Notes: generated from the letters alone by a model not told the origin. A stretch of DNA of 64,000 bases from Cellulomonas sp. Leaf395 (GCF_001424125.1 NZ_LMQI01000002.1:124001-188000); one strand, 5' to 3'. Counted from the first letter of the stretch, positions 19,369 through 29,653 are shown. Translations and numbers: made by a program.

Positions 19369-21627
19369 TCAGGCGTCGACCGACTCGGCCGAGCCCTCGA
19401 CCGAGGAAGCAGCAGCGTCGCCGTCGCTGCCCTCCTCGATCACTGCGTGCAGCGACAGCTTCCCGCGCGGGTCGATCTCGCCGATCTCGACCTGGACCTT
19501 CTGGCCCACGGCCAGGACGTCCTCGACGTTCTCGACGCGGCGACCACCGACGAGCTTGCGGATCTGCGAGATGTGCAGCAGACCGTCCTTGCCCGGCGAC
19601 AGGGAGATGAACGCGCCGAACGTCGTGGTCTTGACGACCGTGCCGACGAAGCGCTCCCCGATCTCGGGCATGTGCGGGTTGGCGATCGCGTTGATCGCCG
19701 CCCGCGCGGCCTCCGCCGACGGACCGTCGGTGGCGCCGATGTAGACCGTGCCGTCGTCCTCGATCGAGATGTCGGCGCCGGTCTCCTCCTGGATCTGGTT
19801 GATCATCTTGCCCTTCGGCCCGATGACCTCGCCGATCTTGTCGACGGGAACCTTCACGGAGATGACGCGAGGAGCGAACGGGCTCATCTCGTCGGGCACG
19901 TCGATCGCCTCGGCGATGACGTCGAGGATCGCCAGGCGAGCCTCCTTGGCCTGCGTGAGCGCGCCACTGAGCACCGAGGCGGGGATGCCCTCGAGCTTGG
20001 TGTCGAGCTGGATGGCCGTGACGAACTCGCGGGTACCGGCGACCTTGAAGTCCATGTCACCGAACGCGTCCTCGGCGCCCAGGATGTCCGTGAGTGCGGC
20101 GTAGCGCGTCTCGCCGTTCACCGTGTCGGACACGAGGCCCATCGCGATGCCGGCGACCGGCGCACGCAGCGGCACACCGGCGTTGAGCAGCGACAGGGTG
20201 GACGCGCAGACCGAGCCCATGGACGTCGAGCCGTTGGAGCTCAGCGCCTCGGAGACCTGCCGGATGGCGTACGGGAACTCCTCGCGGCTCGGGAGCACCG
20301 GCATGAGCGCGCGCTCGGCGAGCGCCCCGTGGCCGATCTCGCGACGCTTCGGGGAACCGACGCGACCCGTCTCGCCCGTGGAGTACGGCGGGAAGTTGTA
20401 GTTGTGCATGTACCTCTTGCGCGTCTCCGGGGAGAGCGTGTCGAGCTGCTGCTCCATGCGCAGCATGTTCAGCGTGGTGACACCCAGGATCTGGGTCTCG
20501 CCGCGCTCGAAGATCGCCGAGCCGTGCACGCGGGGCAGGACCTCGACCTCGGCCGAGAGGGTGCGGATGTCCCGCAGACCACGGCCGTCGATGCGGAAGC
20601 CGTCCGTGAGGATGCGCTGGCGGATGAGCTTCTTCTGCACCGAGCGGTACGCGGCGGAGAGCTCCTTCTCGCGACCCTCGAACTGCGCGGCGAGCTGCTC
20701 GACGACCTCGGCCTTGATCTCGTCGAGGCGGTTCTCGCGGGATTGCTTGTCCGCGATGCTCAGCGCGTCGCTCAGCGACTGCGTCGAGGCACCCTCGACG
20801 GCCGCGTACGCGTCGTCCTGGTAGTCGGGGAACGTCGGGAAGACCTGGGTCTCCTTGGCGGCCTTCGACGCCAGCTCCTGCTGGGCCTGGACGAGCACCT
20901 TGATGAACGGCTTGGCCGCCTCGATGCCCTGGGACACGATCTCCTCCGTGGGGGCGGTGCCACCCTCGAACTTGATGAGGTTCCAGGACTTCTCGGGCGC
21001 CTCGGCCTCGATCATGGCGATAGCCACATCAGCAGAGCCGTCAGCGTTCCTGACAACCCGGCCTGCCACGACCATGTCGAACGTGGCGCGCTCGCGCTCG
21101 GAGTACCGCGGGAACGCGACCCACTGGTTGTCGACGAGCGCGATGCGCACACCGGCGACGGGGCCGGAGAACGGCAGGCCCGACAGCTGCGTCGAGATGG
21201 ACGCCGCGTTGATGGCCAGCGTGTCGTAGGAGTCGTCCGGGTGGATCGACAGCACGGTGATGACGACCTGGACCTCGTTGCGCAGGCCCTTGACGAACAG
21301 GGGACGCAGCGGGCGGTCGATCAGGCGGCACGCGAGGATGGCCTCGGTGCTGGGACGACCCTCGCGACGGAAGAACGAGCCGGGGATCTTGCCGGCCGCG
21401 TACGACCGCTCCTCGACGTCGATCGTCAGCGGGAAGAAGTCGAACTGCTCCTTCGGGTGCTTGCCGGCCGTCGTGGCGGCGAGCAGCGTCGTCTCACCGT
21501 CCAGGTAGGCGACGGCGGCACCGGCGGCCTGCTTGGCGATGCGGCCGGTCTCGAAGCGGACGGTGCGGGTGCCGAAGCGACCGTTGTCGATCACTGCCTC
21601 GGCGAACTGGATCTCGGGACCCTCCAC
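19369..21627 (-). CDS. pnp: Polyribonucleotide nucleotidyltransferase (PNPase)
   Basis: A 752-residue 3'-to-5' phosphorolytic exoribonuclease of the mRNA decay machinery. Two RNase PH domains are visible (first about 10-145, second about 340-560, with [23 protein letters not shown] and the catalytic [17 protein letters not shown]), then a KH domain ([20 protein letters not shown]) and a C-terminal S1 domain ([21 protein letters not shown]) with a short acidic tail. GAGGAGGG lies just before the GTG at 21627, a strong ribosome-binding site that fixes this start over longer frames. It sits downstream of rpsO, from which a terminator and repeated sequence separate it. Confidence 0.97.
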   Translation of the reverse strand: MEGPEIQFAEAVIDNGRFGTRTVRFETGRIAKQAAGAAVAYLDGETTLLAATTAGKHPKEQFDFFPLTIDVEERSYAAGKIPGSFFRREGRPSTEAILACRLIDRPLRPLFVKGLRNEVQVVITVLSIHPDDSYDTLAINAASISTQLSGLPFSGPVAGVRIALVDNQWVAFPRYSERERATFDMVVAGRVVRNADGSADVAIAMIEAEAPEKSWNLIKFEGGTAPTEEIVSQGIEAAKPFIKVLVQAQQELASKAAKETQVFPTFPDYQDDAYAAVEGASTQSLSDALSIADKQSRENRLDEIKAEVVEQLAAQFEGREKELSAAYRSVQKKLIRQRILTDGFRIDGRGLRDIRTLSAEVEVLPRVHGSAIFERGETQILGVTTLNMLRMEQQLDTLSPETRKRYMHNYNFPPYSTGETGRVGSPKRREIGHGALAERALMPVLPSREEFPYAIRQVSEALSSNGSTSMGSVCASTLSLLNAGVPLRAPVAGIAMGLVSDTVNGETRYAALTDILGAEDAFGDMDFKVAGTREFVTAIQLDTKLEGIPASVLSGALTQAKEARLAILDVIAEAIDVPDEMSPFAPRVISVKVPVDKIGEVIGPKGKMINQIQEETGADISIEDDGTVYIGATDGPSAEAARAAINAIANPHMPEIGERFVGTVVKTTTFGAFISLSPGKDGLLHISQIRKLVGGRRVENVEDVLAVGQKVQVEIGEIDPRGKLSLHAVIEEGSDGDAAASSVEGSAESVDA

Positions 21628-21755
21628 GGGTGCCCTCCTCATTCTCGAAGGCGCCGGCCGTCCGCGAGCGATCTTCGATCGAGGCCACCGGACTCCCCTC
21701 GCGGAGCTTCCGGAAGCCACTACCGAGGACCGAACCGAGCGGACCGACGCGGTGT

Positions 21756-21785
21756 GGTGGTGCTGGTATTGCAGGTGGTGCTGGT
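21756..21785. repeat. Two 12-bp direct repeats in the pnp 5' leader region
   Basis: GGTGGTGCTGGT occurs at 21756-21767 and again at 21774-21785; the pnp-sense strand reads ACCAGCACCACC twice. The palindrome GGGCCCCGTGGGGCCC follows at 21788-21803. The repeats lie between the rpsO terminator and the pnp start and could belong to an untranslated leader involved in pnp control, but no function is shown by sequence alone. Confidence 0.6.
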
Positions 21786-21809
21786 GTGGGCCCCGTGGGG
21801 CCCGACGCG

Positions 21810-21846
21810 GCACCAGCCCGGACCCTGAGCGGGTCCGGGCTGGTGC
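21810..21846 (-). terminator. Terminator after rpsO
   Basis: A 16-bp perfect stem, CACCAGCCCGGACCC against GGGTCCGGGCTGGTG plus one outer pair, with loop TGAGC, begins 6 nt after the rpsO stop. It has no U-run. It would separate rpsO from pnp or act as a partial attenuator or RNA-stability element. Confidence 0.8.
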
Positions 21847-21852
21847 GAGGCG

Positions 21853-22122
21853 TTATCGGCGCAGGCCGAGCTTCTCGATGAGGCTGCGGTAGCGGTTGAT
21901 GTCGACCTTCTGGAGGTAACCCAGCAGGCGACGACGCTTGCCGACGAGCAGCAGCAGGCCGCGGCGGCTGTGGTGGTCGTGCTTGTGGGTCTTGAGGTGC
22001 TCCGTGAGGTCCTTGATGCGCTGCGTGAGCATCGCGATCTGGACCTCGGGGGAACCGGTGTCACCCTCGTGGGTGGCGTGTTCGGTCATGATGGACTGCT
22101 TGACGGCACTTTCGAGCGGCAC
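21853..22122 (-). CDS. rpsO: 30S ribosomal protein S15
   Basis: An 89-residue S15 that binds the central domain of 16S rRNA early in 30S assembly. The family signature is clear: [36 protein letters not shown] and [12 protein letters not shown]. The GTG at 22122 gives the standard 89 residues beginning VPLESAVKQ and has GGAGAA before it; the internal ATG at 22089 would remove the first 11 residues. A TAGTCT hexamer overlapping the end of ribF may be a promoter for rpsO. It is followed by a strong hairpin. Confidence 0.98.
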   Translation of the reverse strand: MPLESAVKQSIMTEHATHEGDTGSPEVQIAMLTQRIKDLTEHLKTHKHDHHSRRGLLLLVGKRRRLLGYLQKVDINRYRSLIEKLGLRR

Positions 22123-22214
22123 GGTTCTCCAGGTTGTCTCGTTGCGCGGTGCGCCGGGGCATGTCCACCCGGGCTCTCTCTGTCCGCGGCCGTTCGTACG
22201 GCGCCCATAGACTA

Positions 22215-23297
22215 TCAGGCTGCGGGCACGCCACCCGCACTGCCATCCGCACTGGCATCCGCAGCAGGCTGCGCGCCCGGTGCCGTTCCGAGGATCTCCC
22301 GCACCCGCTCGACGTCGTCGTGCATCCGCACGAGCAGCTCGTCGACCGAGTCGAACCTCAGCGTCGGTCGCAGCCGCTCGACCAGCTCGAGCACGACCAC
22401 CTCGTCGTAGAGGTCGAGGTCCGTGCGGTCCAGCACGTACGCCTCGACCCGGCGCTGGACACCGTCGAACGTCGGATTGGTGCCGATCGAGACGGCGGCA
22501 GGCAGGACCCGGTCCACGTCGGCGACGTCGACGGCACTCCCGTCGGGGTGCAGCACCCGACGGAGCCAGCCGGCGTAGACACCGTCCGCCGGCACCATGC
22601 CCTGGGCGTCCTGGCTCAGGTTGGCAGTCGGGAAACCGAGATCGCGTCCCCGCGCGTCGCCGTGCACGACGACCCCTCGGATGCGGTGCGGGCGGCCCAG
22701 CACCCGCGCCGCCTGGACGACGTCGCCGGCGTCGAGCAGCTCGCGCACCCACGTCGACGACCAGCGTCGCCGCAGCGGGTCCGCCGCTCGGTCCTCCGCG
22801 CTGCCGGGGTCGGCAGACGCGGCAGGCGTCACGTCGTCGATGACCTCGACGTCGAACCCGTGCGTGCGTCCGAGGTCGACCATGGTCGACAGGTCGCCGG
22901 AGTTGTTCCAGCCGAACCGCACGTCGCGCCCGACGACGACCGTCTGCGCGTGCAGCACGTCCACCAGGTACCGCTGCACGAACTCCTCGGGTGACTGGCG
23001 GGAGAACTCGAGGGTGTACTCGAGCAGCAGCACGGCGTCGAGACCCGTCTGCTCGAGGAGCTCGAGGCGGTCGGCGTCGCCCGTGAGCAGCGGCGGCGCG
23101 GTGTCCGGCCGGTGCACCTGCTGCGGGTGCGGGCTGAACGTCACGGCCACGGCCTGCGCGCCCGCCGCCGCGGCGTCGGCGCACATCCGGCGCAGCACGC
23201 TGACGTGACCGCGGTGGACGCCGTCGAAGTTGCCGATCGTCACCACCGACGGACCGAAGTCCGCGGGCACGTCGGACAGCTCCCTCCAGACCTGCAC
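22215..23297 (-). CDS. ribF: Bifunctional riboflavin kinase/FAD synthetase
   Basis: A 360-residue enzyme that phosphorylates riboflavin to FMN and adenylylates it to FAD. The N-terminal FAD synthetase half begins [15 protein letters not shown] (nucleotidyltransferase HxGH-like motif), with [10 protein letters not shown] and [16 protein letters not shown]. The C-terminal riboflavin kinase half starts with [15 protein letters not shown] and contains [10 protein letters not shown] and [26 protein letters not shown] precedes the GTG at 23297; a start at 23381 would add unrelated residues. The usual neighbours truB and rpsO are present, but the cellulase gene now separates it from truB. Confidence 0.96.
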   Translation of the reverse strand: MQVWRELSDVPADFGPSVVTIGNFDGVHRGHVSVLRRMCADAAAAGAQAVAVTFSPHPQQVHRPDTAPPLLTGDADRLELLEQTGLDAVLLLEYTLEFSRQSPEEFVQRYLVDVLHAQTVVVGRDVRFGWNNSGDLSTMVDLGRTHGFDVEVIDDVTPAASADPGSAEDRAADPLRRRWSSTWVRELLDAGDVVQAARVLGRPHRIRGVVVHGDARGRDLGFPTANLSQDAQGMVPADGVYAGWLRRVLHPDGSAVDVADVDRVLPAAVSIGTNPTFDGVQRRVEAYVLDRTDLDLYDEVVVLELVERLRPTLRFDSVDELLVRMHDDVERVREILGTAPGAQPAADASADGSAGGVPAA

Positions 23298-23411
23298 ACC
23301 TGCTCCTCGTCGTCCGTGCGCCGCGTGCGATCGCGGGCTCGACGGACAAGCCTGCCATCCCGGCCACCCGGCGCACGCCATCGAGGGCGCGCGCCGGGTG
23401 GCCTTGCGGAT

Positions 23412-26400
23412 CTACGAGGGATTCCTGTGGTGCCCCGGCAGGACGATCGTGAGCCGGGCCGGGTTCGTCGCCGTGGTACCGACCTCGTTGGTGAAGACCG
23501 CCCGGTACTCCGTGCCGACGCGCAGCGGGGTGGCCCTGACGCTGAGCGTCGTGCTCGTCGCGCCCGGCACGGCGACCCAGGGGCCGCCGAACCAACGCAC
23601 CTGCCAGCGGACCGTCGGCTCCGGGTTGCCGGTGGCCGCCGAGGTGAACGTCACCATCGACCCGAGCTTCGCGCGGACCGGCACGGGCTGCTCCGTGACG
23701 ACGGGAGCCACCTGGGCGGGTGCGCCGGATCCCAGGTCCGCGACGAACGACGCCACCCACGACATCGACGAGTTCCAGTTGATCGTGATCTCGTTGGACG
23801 CCCAGGAGGAGATGACGTCGAGGTAGCACATCGCCGGGGCGCAGCCCTGCGTGAAGGTCGACTGCATCGTCGGGTCCCAGGTGCCGGTGAACGAGTTGGG
23901 ACCACCGGCCAGCGACCCGGGCGGCGGTTCCGGCAGCGCCGGGTCGAGCGAGTGGGCGAACCAGCGGCTGTGCTGCTGGTGGGAGGCCACCTCGCCCCAC
24001 CCGGTCACGAACGACTGGTTGAGGCCGTTGCGGCCCAGCAGGTAGTCCATGCCCTCGAGCACCGACCGGCTGTACTTCTGGTCGCCCGTGAGGTCGTACG
24101 CGACGCCGACGACGACGAGGTTGTTGGTCACCGACGAGCTCGAGCCCCACGCGTACTGGCCGCTGGGGGGCGAGTACACCGAGCCGAACGCGTGCGCCGC
24201 CTGGCCGGCCACGTACCCGTCGGCCCCGGCGACGACCGACGCCTTGACCGCGTCGAGTCCCGGCAGGTCGCTCGGCACGGTGGCCAGGTCGATCCGGCCG
24301 AGCGCCGCGACGCTCCCCCAGCTGAAGCCGTCGGGCGTGAAGATGTCCGCGGTGTGCTGCGGGCTGGTGAGGACGAACTGCTCGAACGCGTCCTCGCCGG
24401 TGGTCAGGAACAGCTCGGCGGCCGCCCAGTAGAACTCGTCGGCGACGTTGCTGTCGTCGTACGGGCCGCCGCCGTCGGACCCCGCCGCTGCGGGCGCGTA
24501 CACGGCCGGGTGGGCGAGCGCCGCCGCCCACGTCGAGCGCGCGGTGGCGAGCAGCGAGTCGGCGAAGGCCGGGTCGTGCTCGCGGAACAGACGGGCCCCC
24601 TGTGCGGCCACCGCAGCGACGTTGAGGGTCGCGGCCGTCGACGGCCGCGCCAGCGACCGCTTCTGCGGGTCCGCTGCCGGGAGGAGCGGCAGGCCGGTCC
24701 AGCCCTCGTCGTGGATCTTGTGGTGCACCATGCCCGCGTACTCGCCGGACGGCGCGATCATCTTCTGCATCCACTCGAGCTCCCAGCGCGCCTCGTCCAG
24801 GACGTCGGGCACGTCGTTGCCGTGCTCGGGCACGTCGAGGGTGCCGTCGCCCAGCGCCCCCGGGGTCGCCGAAGCGGCCGTCAGGGTGCGCTCGTAGGTG
24901 CCGAGCAGCTGGGCCACCGAGATCCCACCGTTGACCACGTACTTCCCGTGGTCGCCGGCGTCGTACCAGCCGCCCGTGACGTCGAGCGTGTAGTCGCAGG
25001 TCCAGCCGTCGTAGTAGTCGCGCGGCCCGATGCACGGCACCGCGGTGTCGCCCTGGTTGGGTGCGACGCCGACGTGCCCCGCCACGCGGGCGTACTCGTC
25101 GCCCACGATCGCGCCGTCGATCGGCGTTCCGGAGCGGGAGAGGTAGAAGTAGTCGAGCGCGTCCTGGCGGAGCTGCTGGTAGAGGTCGGCGTCGATGTCG
25201 AACGGCCGGCTCGTCTCCCCGTCGGCGACGAGGGTGTACCCGGCGCCGGGCGTGGTCACGTCGGAGAAGTCGATGACGTGCACATCGAGGCCCGTGGACC
25301 CGTCCGCACCCTCGGGCGCAGTGGTGCCGGTCGCCACGACGGCGTCGGCCGCGTCGCGCAGCTCCCACGGAAGCGCGCCGGTCGCGTCGGTCACGACGGT
25401 CGCGCGCTTCGGCCCCTCGGGCACGTAGCCGACCTGGTTGACGCGCACGCGCGGCCCGGTCTCGGGCTCGTACGGCGGCGGCGGGCTCGCCGTGGTCCGC
25501 AGCGACACGTCCGAGATGCAGAACTCGTACGCGGTCGACTTGCCCAGGTGGAAGGCCAGCTGCCCGGGCGCCGCACCGTCGGCGGGGAACGTCAGGTTCG
25601 CCGTGAACGGGTAGGTGTACGTGGTCAGCTCGCTGGTCAGCGGCACGGAGGCCTGCTCGAACGTGGTCCGGTACGCACCACCGCCCTCGCCGACGATGAC
25701 GCGCACGGGGGTGTCGGGCGTCGCGCTGGCGGTGAAGGTCAGGACGTAGTTCTGGCCCTCCTCGACCGGGATCCCGGTGAACGCGAGCCCCGCGTCCCAG
25801 GGGTTGCTCTGCCCGCCGGGCAGCGCGGTGCACACCGCGCCGTCGGCGAACACCGGGTCAGACCCGCCGTACAGCCCCCAGGGGCCCAGCGACTCGGCGA
25901 ACGAGGTGTGCGGCAGGAGCTCGACGTCGGAGGAGAGCGAGACGTCGTCCAGGCAGAACGTCCAGGCGTCAGGGCTGAAGCCGCCGAGCTGGAAGGCGAT
26001 CTGGCCCTCGGGGTCGTCCGGCGTCGCCGTCGCGGGGTAGCTGGCGCCCGCGGTGAACTCGTACGAGAAGTCCGTGAGGTCCGAGGTCAGCGCCGGGCTC
26101 GTGTCCAGCACGGTGCCGTACGGCGCCCCGTTCTGCCCCACGAGCGCGCGGACCGCGACGTCCACCGTGGCCGACGCGGAGAACGCCAGTGTGTACGTCG
26201 AACCCTGCTCCACCGCGACGCCGTTGAGCAGCACCCCGACCCCGTACTGGGCCGATCCGGCGGGCACGTCGACGCAGAAGCTCCCACCGCTGCTGTCGAT
26301 GGGCCCGTCGTGGCCGTACGCCACCCAGGCGCCCGGCCCGTCCTCGAACGACTCGACCGGGACGTCGGCCGCTGCGGGCGACAGGCCCACGAGGGCCAGC

Positions 26401-26453
26401 GCGGCGGCGGCGGTGAGTGCGGCGCCCGTGCGCCAGATGCTGCGAGAAACCAC
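23412..26453 (-). CDS. Secreted GH9 endoglucanase, CenC-like (2 x CBM4, CelD_N, GH9, Ig-like)
   Basis: A 1013-residue secreted cellulase. A signal peptide (SIWRT, hydrophobic core [15 protein letters not shown], AxA cut near residue 28) is followed by two CBM4-type modules (about 29-165 and 170-320, each with a Cys pair), an N-terminal Ig-like CelD_N domain (about 335-430), a GH9 catalytic domain (about 435-895) with base-side aspartates in [17 protein letters not shown] and acid glutamate in [12 protein letters not shown], and one C-terminal Ig-like module. C. fimi CenC has the same order with two terminal Ig modules. The GTG at 26453 has GGGAG upstream. Its promoter region holds a CebR/CelR operator. 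It is inserted between truB and ribF. Confidence 0.95.
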   Translation of the reverse strand: MVSRSIWRTGAALTAAAALALVGLSPAAADVPVESFEDGPGAWVAYGHDGPIDSSGGSFCVDVPAGSAQYGVGVLLNGVAVEQGSTYTLAFSASATVDVAVRALVGQNGAPYGTVLDTSPALTSDLTDFSYEFTAGASYPATATPDDPEGQIAFQLGGFSPDAWTFCLDDVSLSSDVELLPHTSFAESLGPWGLYGGSDPVFADGAVCTALPGGQSNPWDAGLAFTGIPVEEGQNYVLTFTASATPDTPVRVIVGEGGGAYRTTFEQASVPLTSELTTYTYPFTANLTFPADGAAPGQLAFHLGKSTAYEFCISDVSLRTTASPPPPYEPETGPRVRVNQVGYVPEGPKRATVVTDATGALPWELRDAADAVVATGTTAPEGADGSTGLDVHVIDFSDVTTPGAGYTLVADGETSRPFDIDADLYQQLRQDALDYFYLSRSGTPIDGAIVGDEYARVAGHVGVAPNQGDTAVPCIGPRDYYDGWTCDYTLDVTGGWYDAGDHGKYVVNGGISVAQLLGTYERTLTAASATPGALGDGTLDVPEHGNDVPDVLDEARWELEWMQKMIAPSGEYAGMVHHKIHDEGWTGLPLLPAADPQKRSLARPSTAATLNVAAVAAQGARLFREHDPAFADSLLATARSTWAAALAHPAVYAPAAAGSDGGGPYDDSNVADEFYWAAAELFLTTGEDAFEQFVLTSPQHTADIFTPDGFSWGSVAALGRIDLATVPSDLPGLDAVKASVVAGADGYVAGQAAHAFGSVYSPPSGQYAWGSSSSVTNNLVVVGVAYDLTGDQKYSRSVLEGMDYLLGRNGLNQSFVTGWGEVASHQQHSRWFAHSLDPALPEPPPGSLAGGPNSFTGTWDPTMQSTFTQGCAPAMCYLDVISSWASNEITINWNSSMSWVASFVADLGSGAPAQVAPVVTEQPVPVRAKLGSMVTFTSAATGNPEPTVRWQVRWFGGPWVAVPGATSTTLSVRATPLRVGTEYRAVFTNEVGTTATNPARLTIVLPGHHRNPS

Positions 26454-26467
26454 GGTGTCTCCCTCGG

Positions 26468-26481
26468 TAGGAGCGCTCCCA
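26468..26481. promoter_or_regulatory. CebR/CelR-type operator upstream of the GH9 cellulase gene
   Basis: TAGGAGCGCTCCCA matches the published CelR/CebR palindrome TGGGAGCGCTCCCA at 13 of 14 positions, with the central ten bases perfect. It ends 15 bp before the GTG, where a bound LacI-family repressor would block transcription or elongation. Cellobiose is the known inducer in Thermobifida and Streptomyces. The regulator gene itself is not in this window. Confidence 0.88.
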
Positions 26482-26572
26482 CGACCCTGTGGGGCGCCAG
26501 TGACGCTCCGCGCAGAGTAGTCGCTCACCGGACATATCGGAAGAGTCGTGGTCCTCGCGCCCGTGAGCCAGG

Positions 26573-27547
26573 TCAGGCCGGAGCGAAGACCAGCGCCGGA
26601 CGGATCTTGCCGTCCCTCTCCTCCAGCAGGGCGATCAGCTCACCGGCCGGGTCGATCCCCGCCGCCGTGCCCGCCGAGTCGCCGTCGACCACGTCGATCG
26701 CCTGCCCGTACGACAGGGCGCGGGCCTCCTCGGCGGTCAGCTCTCGCACCGGGAATGTCGCACGGGCGGAGTCGGCCAGCGACACGACGTCGATCGGCTC
26801 GTCCACCGGCAGTGCGGCGAGGTCGTCGAGCGACCTGGCGACGTCCAGCCCGTACCCACCGACACGCGTGCGCCGAAGAGCCGTCAGGTGGCCGCCCACG
26901 TCGAGCCCGGCGCCGAGGTCGCGCGCCAGGGCGCGGACGTACGTGCCGGACGAGACGACGACCGTGACGTCGACGTCGAGGACCGGCGAACCGGCGTCGC
27001 TCTGCGCCGCCCGCACCCCGTGCACGTCGAACCTGCTGACGGTGACGGGCCGAGCCGTCAGCTCGACCTCCTCGCCGGCGCGCACCCGGGCGTACGCGCG
27101 CTGGCCGTCGACCTTGATGGCGGAGACGGCGCTGGGCACCTGCTGGATCGCGCCGGTGAGGACCGCGGCTCCCGCGACGACGTCCGCACGCGTCACGCCC
27201 GAGGCGTCGACCGTCTCGAGGACCTCCCCCTCGGCGTCGTCGGTGGTCGTCATGACCCCGAGCCGGATGGTCGCGGTGTACTCCTTGTCGGCCCCGACGA
27301 TGTAGGTCAGCAGCCGGGTCGCCCGGCCGACACCCACGACGAGCACGCCGGTCGCCATCGGGTCGAGCGTGCCCGCGTGCCCGACCTTGCGGGTGCTCGC
27401 CAGGCGGCGCATGCGCGCCACCACGTCGTGGCTCGTCCACCCCGCGGGCTTGTCGACGACGACCACGCCGTCCGCGGCCGTCGGCCGTCGGGGCTCCGTC
27501 GACCGATCCTTCGACCGCCCCGTCGACCCCTGCGTGGAACGCGTCAC
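26573..27547 (-). CDS. truB: tRNA pseudouridine(55) synthase
   Basis: A 324-residue enzyme that makes pseudouridine 55 in the T arm of tRNAs. Family motifs are VVVDKPAGWTSHDVVARM, the catalytic-aspartate motif KVGHAGTLDPMATGVLVV, and SSGTYVRALARDLGAGL. The C-terminus has the short actinobacterial extension ending GKIRPALVFAP. A basic 25-residue N-terminal extension (RSTQGSTGRSKDR) precedes the core. The GTG overlaps the stop of an upstream TetR gene (GTGA), so expression of this housekeeping gene is coupled to that regulator. In most relatives the neighbour is rbfA. Confidence 0.97.
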   Translation of the reverse strand: MTRSTQGSTGRSKDRSTEPRRPTAADGVVVVDKPAGWTSHDVVARMRRLASTRKVGHAGTLDPMATGVLVVGVGRATRLLTYIVGADKEYTATIRLGVMTTTDDAEGEVLETVDASGVTRADVVAGAAVLTGAIQQVPSAVSAIKVDGQRAYARVRAGEEVELTARPVTVSRFDVHGVRAAQSDAGSPVLDVDVTVVVSSGTYVRALARDLGAGLDVGGHLTALRRTRVGGYGLDVARSLDDLAALPVDEPIDVVSLADSARATFPVRELTAEEARALSYGQAIDVVDGDSAGTAAGIDPAGELIALLEERDGKIRPALVFAPA

Positions 27548-28137
27548 GCGGTGCGCCGCTCAGCGATGCCGTCCTGCACGCACTGCACGAGCGCGTCCAT
27601 GCCGCCGTCCTCGCCGCGGTGCGCCGGCGCGTCGACCGCGAGCAGCACGTTGATGAGCATGCCCTGCGCGACGAAGGCGCGGGCGGCCTCGTCGTCGGCG
27701 CCCGACCGCTCCCGGAACAGGCGGAACGCCTCCCCCAGCGTGTGCCGCGCGACGCGACCGACCTCCGCGTCGGCGCCCGCGATGAAGCCGTGCATGACGA
27801 GCCGCAGCAGGTCGCGGTCGGCGAGCAGGCTGACGTACGCGTCCCCCATCGCGTGCCCGGCGTCCGGCCCCGCCGGAACGGCTCCCAATGTCGCGAGGAT
27901 CTGGGTGCTGGCCTCGGAGTACGCCGCGAGGAAGAGCTCGCGCTTGGTACCGAACAAGCGCACCACGTAGGGCTGGGAGACGCCTGCGGCGCGGGCCACC
28001 TCGTCCGTGCTGGCGGCGTAGCCACGCTCCGCGAAGACCTTGCGCGCGGCGACGAGGATCTCGGCGCGCCGCTGGGCGCCGGACATGCGCTGGGCCGGCT
28101 TCTTCGCCGTCCAGTCGACGGGCTCATCGAGAGACAT
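27544..28137 (-). CDS. TetR/AcrR-family regulator of the divergent MFS exporter
   Basis: A 197-residue TetR protein. The DNA-binding domain is RAEILVAARKVFAERGYAA, STDEVARAAGVSQPYVVRLF (helix-turn-helix) and GTKRELFLAAY. The C-terminal ligand domain is mostly helical, with RDLLRLVMHGFIAGAD. TAACAT lies 7 nt before the ATG at 28137, which favours this start over the ATG at 28146. It is divergent from a DHA2-type exporter 75 nt away, the classic arrangement for an efflux repressor. Its stop overlaps the truB start, so derepression should also raise truB translation. The ligand is unknown. Confidence 0.93.
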   Translation of the reverse strand: MSLDEPVDWTAKKPAQRMSGAQRRAEILVAARKVFAERGYAASTDEVARAAGVSQPYVVRLFGTKRELFLAAYSEASTQILATLGAVPAGPDAGHAMGDAYVSLLADRDLLRLVMHGFIAGADAEVGRVARHTLGEAFRLFRERSGADDEAARAFVAQGMLINVLLAVDAPAHRGEDGGMDALVQCVQDGIAERRTA

Positions 28138-28174
28138 GGTTGACATGTTATCAGTCGATGCCTACCGTCTCCTC

Positions 28175-28192
28175 TTGTTAGTAATCAATCAA
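28175..28192. promoter_or_regulatory. Candidate TetR operator in the divergent TetR-MFS region
   Basis: TTGTTAGTAATCAATCAA is an imperfect dyad of the form TTGnTnGnnnnCnAnCAA. It is conspicuously AT-rich in this high-GC genome and sits about midway between the two divergent starts. This is the expected position and size for an operator shared by the TetR gene and the MFS gene. Confidence 0.5.
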
Positions 28193-28211
28193 TGCCATCA
28201 AGGAGCCTCCC

Positions 28212-29645
28212 GTGACCACCACGCTGTCGGCACCCGCGGAGCTGCCCGTCGCGCGACCACCCGCGCGCCGCCGAGGCACCGCCATCGCGCTCATCGCCGC
28301 GTCCGTCCCGATGTTCATGGCGACCCTCGACAACCTCGTCATGACCACCGCGCTGCCCGTCCTGCGCACCGAGCTGTCCGCCACGCTCGAGCAGCTGCAG
28401 TGGATGGTGAACGCCTACACGCTCAGCTTCGCCACCCTGATGATCGCCGCCGCGACCCTGGGCGACCGCTGGGGCCGTCGCCGGGTGTTCGTCGCCGGCA
28501 TCGTCGTGTTCGCGCTCGCTTCCATCGCGTCCGCACTGGCCACCAGCGCCGAGCTGCTCATCGCCGCCCGCGCCGTCCAGGGCGCCGGTGCCGCCGCGAT
28601 CATGCCGCTGTCCCTCACCCTGCTCGCCGGCGCGGTCCCCGCCGCCCGACGCGCGATGGCGATCGGGATCTGGGGCGGCGTCTCCGGGCTCGGCGTCGCC
28701 CTCGGCCCGGTCATCGGCGGCGCCGTGGTCGGCGGCATCTCCTGGGAGGCGATCTTCTGGATCAACGTCCCCGTTGCCGTCGTCGCGATCCCGCTGGTGC
28801 TCTGGGCGCTGCCCGAGTCGCACGGCCGACGCCAGCCGCTCGACCTTGCCGGACTGGCCCTGGCGGGCGCGGGAATCCTTGCGCTCGTCTGGGCGATCAT
28901 CCGGGGCAACGACGACGGCTGGGGTTCCTTCACCGTCGTCGGCGGGATGCTGCTCGGGGCCCTCCTGCTCGGCGCGTTCCTGGTCCGCGAGGCGCACACC
29001 GACCACCCGCTGATCCCGCTGCGGATGTTCCGCGTCCGCTCGTTCGCCGTGGCCAACGCCAGCGCGCTGCTGTTCTCGTTCGGCGTCTTCGGCCTCGTGT
29101 TCCTGCTGGCCCAGTACCTGCAGATCGGCATGGGCTACACGCCCCTCGAGGCGGGCGTCCGCACGCTGCCGTGGACCGCAGCGCCCATGATCTTCGCGCC
29201 CATCGCGGGGATGCTCGCTCCGCGGATCGGGGTGCGCCCGCTGCTCGCCGCAGGGCTCGCCCTCCAGGCCGCGGGCCTGGCGTGGCAAGGGCTCGTCGTC
29301 TCCACCGACGGCCTCGCGTACGCCGACCTCGTCCCCGGGCTCGCCCTGGCGGGCATCGGCATGGGCCTGACGTTCGCGCCGAGCGCCACCGCCGTCCTGT
29401 TCGACATGGCGCCCGACGACCACGGGACCGCCAGCTCCGTGAACTCGACGATCCGGGAGATCGGCGGCGCGCTGGGTGTCGCCGCGCTCGTGGCGGTTTT
29501 CACCGCCTCGGACGGCACCCTCACCCCCGACGGCTACGTCGCCGGGCTCCAGCCGGCCGCCCTCGTGGCCGCGGCGGTCACCGCTCTGGGCGCCTTGATG
29601 GTGCTCCTCTGGATGCCCCGCAGCACCGGTCGCGCGACCGCCTGA
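28212..29645 (+). CDS. MFS drug exporter, DHA2 (14-TMS) type
   Basis: A 477-residue proton-driven exporter with about fourteen hydrophobic segments. Family motifs are visible: FMATLDNLVMTTALPVL (helix 1), LGDRWGRRRVFVAG (motif A in the 2-3 loop), and GGVSGLGVALGPVIGGAVVG (antiporter motif C), with WEAIFWINVPVAVVAIP after it. The protein therefore probably exports antibiotics, antiseptics or other amphipathic compounds. An AAGGAG lies 7 nt before the GTG. It is controlled in all likelihood by the divergent TetR protein. It ends 9 nt before a perfect hairpin terminator. This gene and the TetR gene together separate rbfA from truB. Confidence 0.94.
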   Translation: MTTTLSAPAELPVARPPARRRGTAIALIAASVPMFMATLDNLVMTTALPVLRTELSATLEQLQWMVNAYTLSFATLMIAAATLGDRWGRRRVFVAGIVVFALASIASALATSAELLIAARAVQGAGAAAIMPLSLTLLAGAVPAARRAMAIGIWGGVSGLGVALGPVIGGAVVGGISWEAIFWINVPVAVVAIPLVLWALPESHGRRQPLDLAGLALAGAGILALVWAIIRGNDDGWGSFTVVGGMLLGALLLGAFLVREAHTDHPLIPLRMFRVRSFAVANASALLFSFGVFGLVFLLAQYLQIGMGYTPLEAGVRTLPWTAAPMIFAPIAGMLAPRIGVRPLLAAGLALQAAGLAWQGLVVSTDGLAYADLVPGLALAGIGMGLTFAPSATAVLFDMAPDDHGTASSVNSTIREIGGALGVAALVAVFTASDGTLTPDGYVAGLQPAALVAAAVTALGALMVLLWMPRSTGRATA

Positions 29646-29653
29646 GGACAGCG

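Noticed and set aside
23112..27305. Long plus-strand open frame opposite ribF, the cellulase gene and truB
   Set aside because: No recognisable domain, composition typical of an antisense GC-rich shadow, and the minus-strand genes have clear catalytic motifs.
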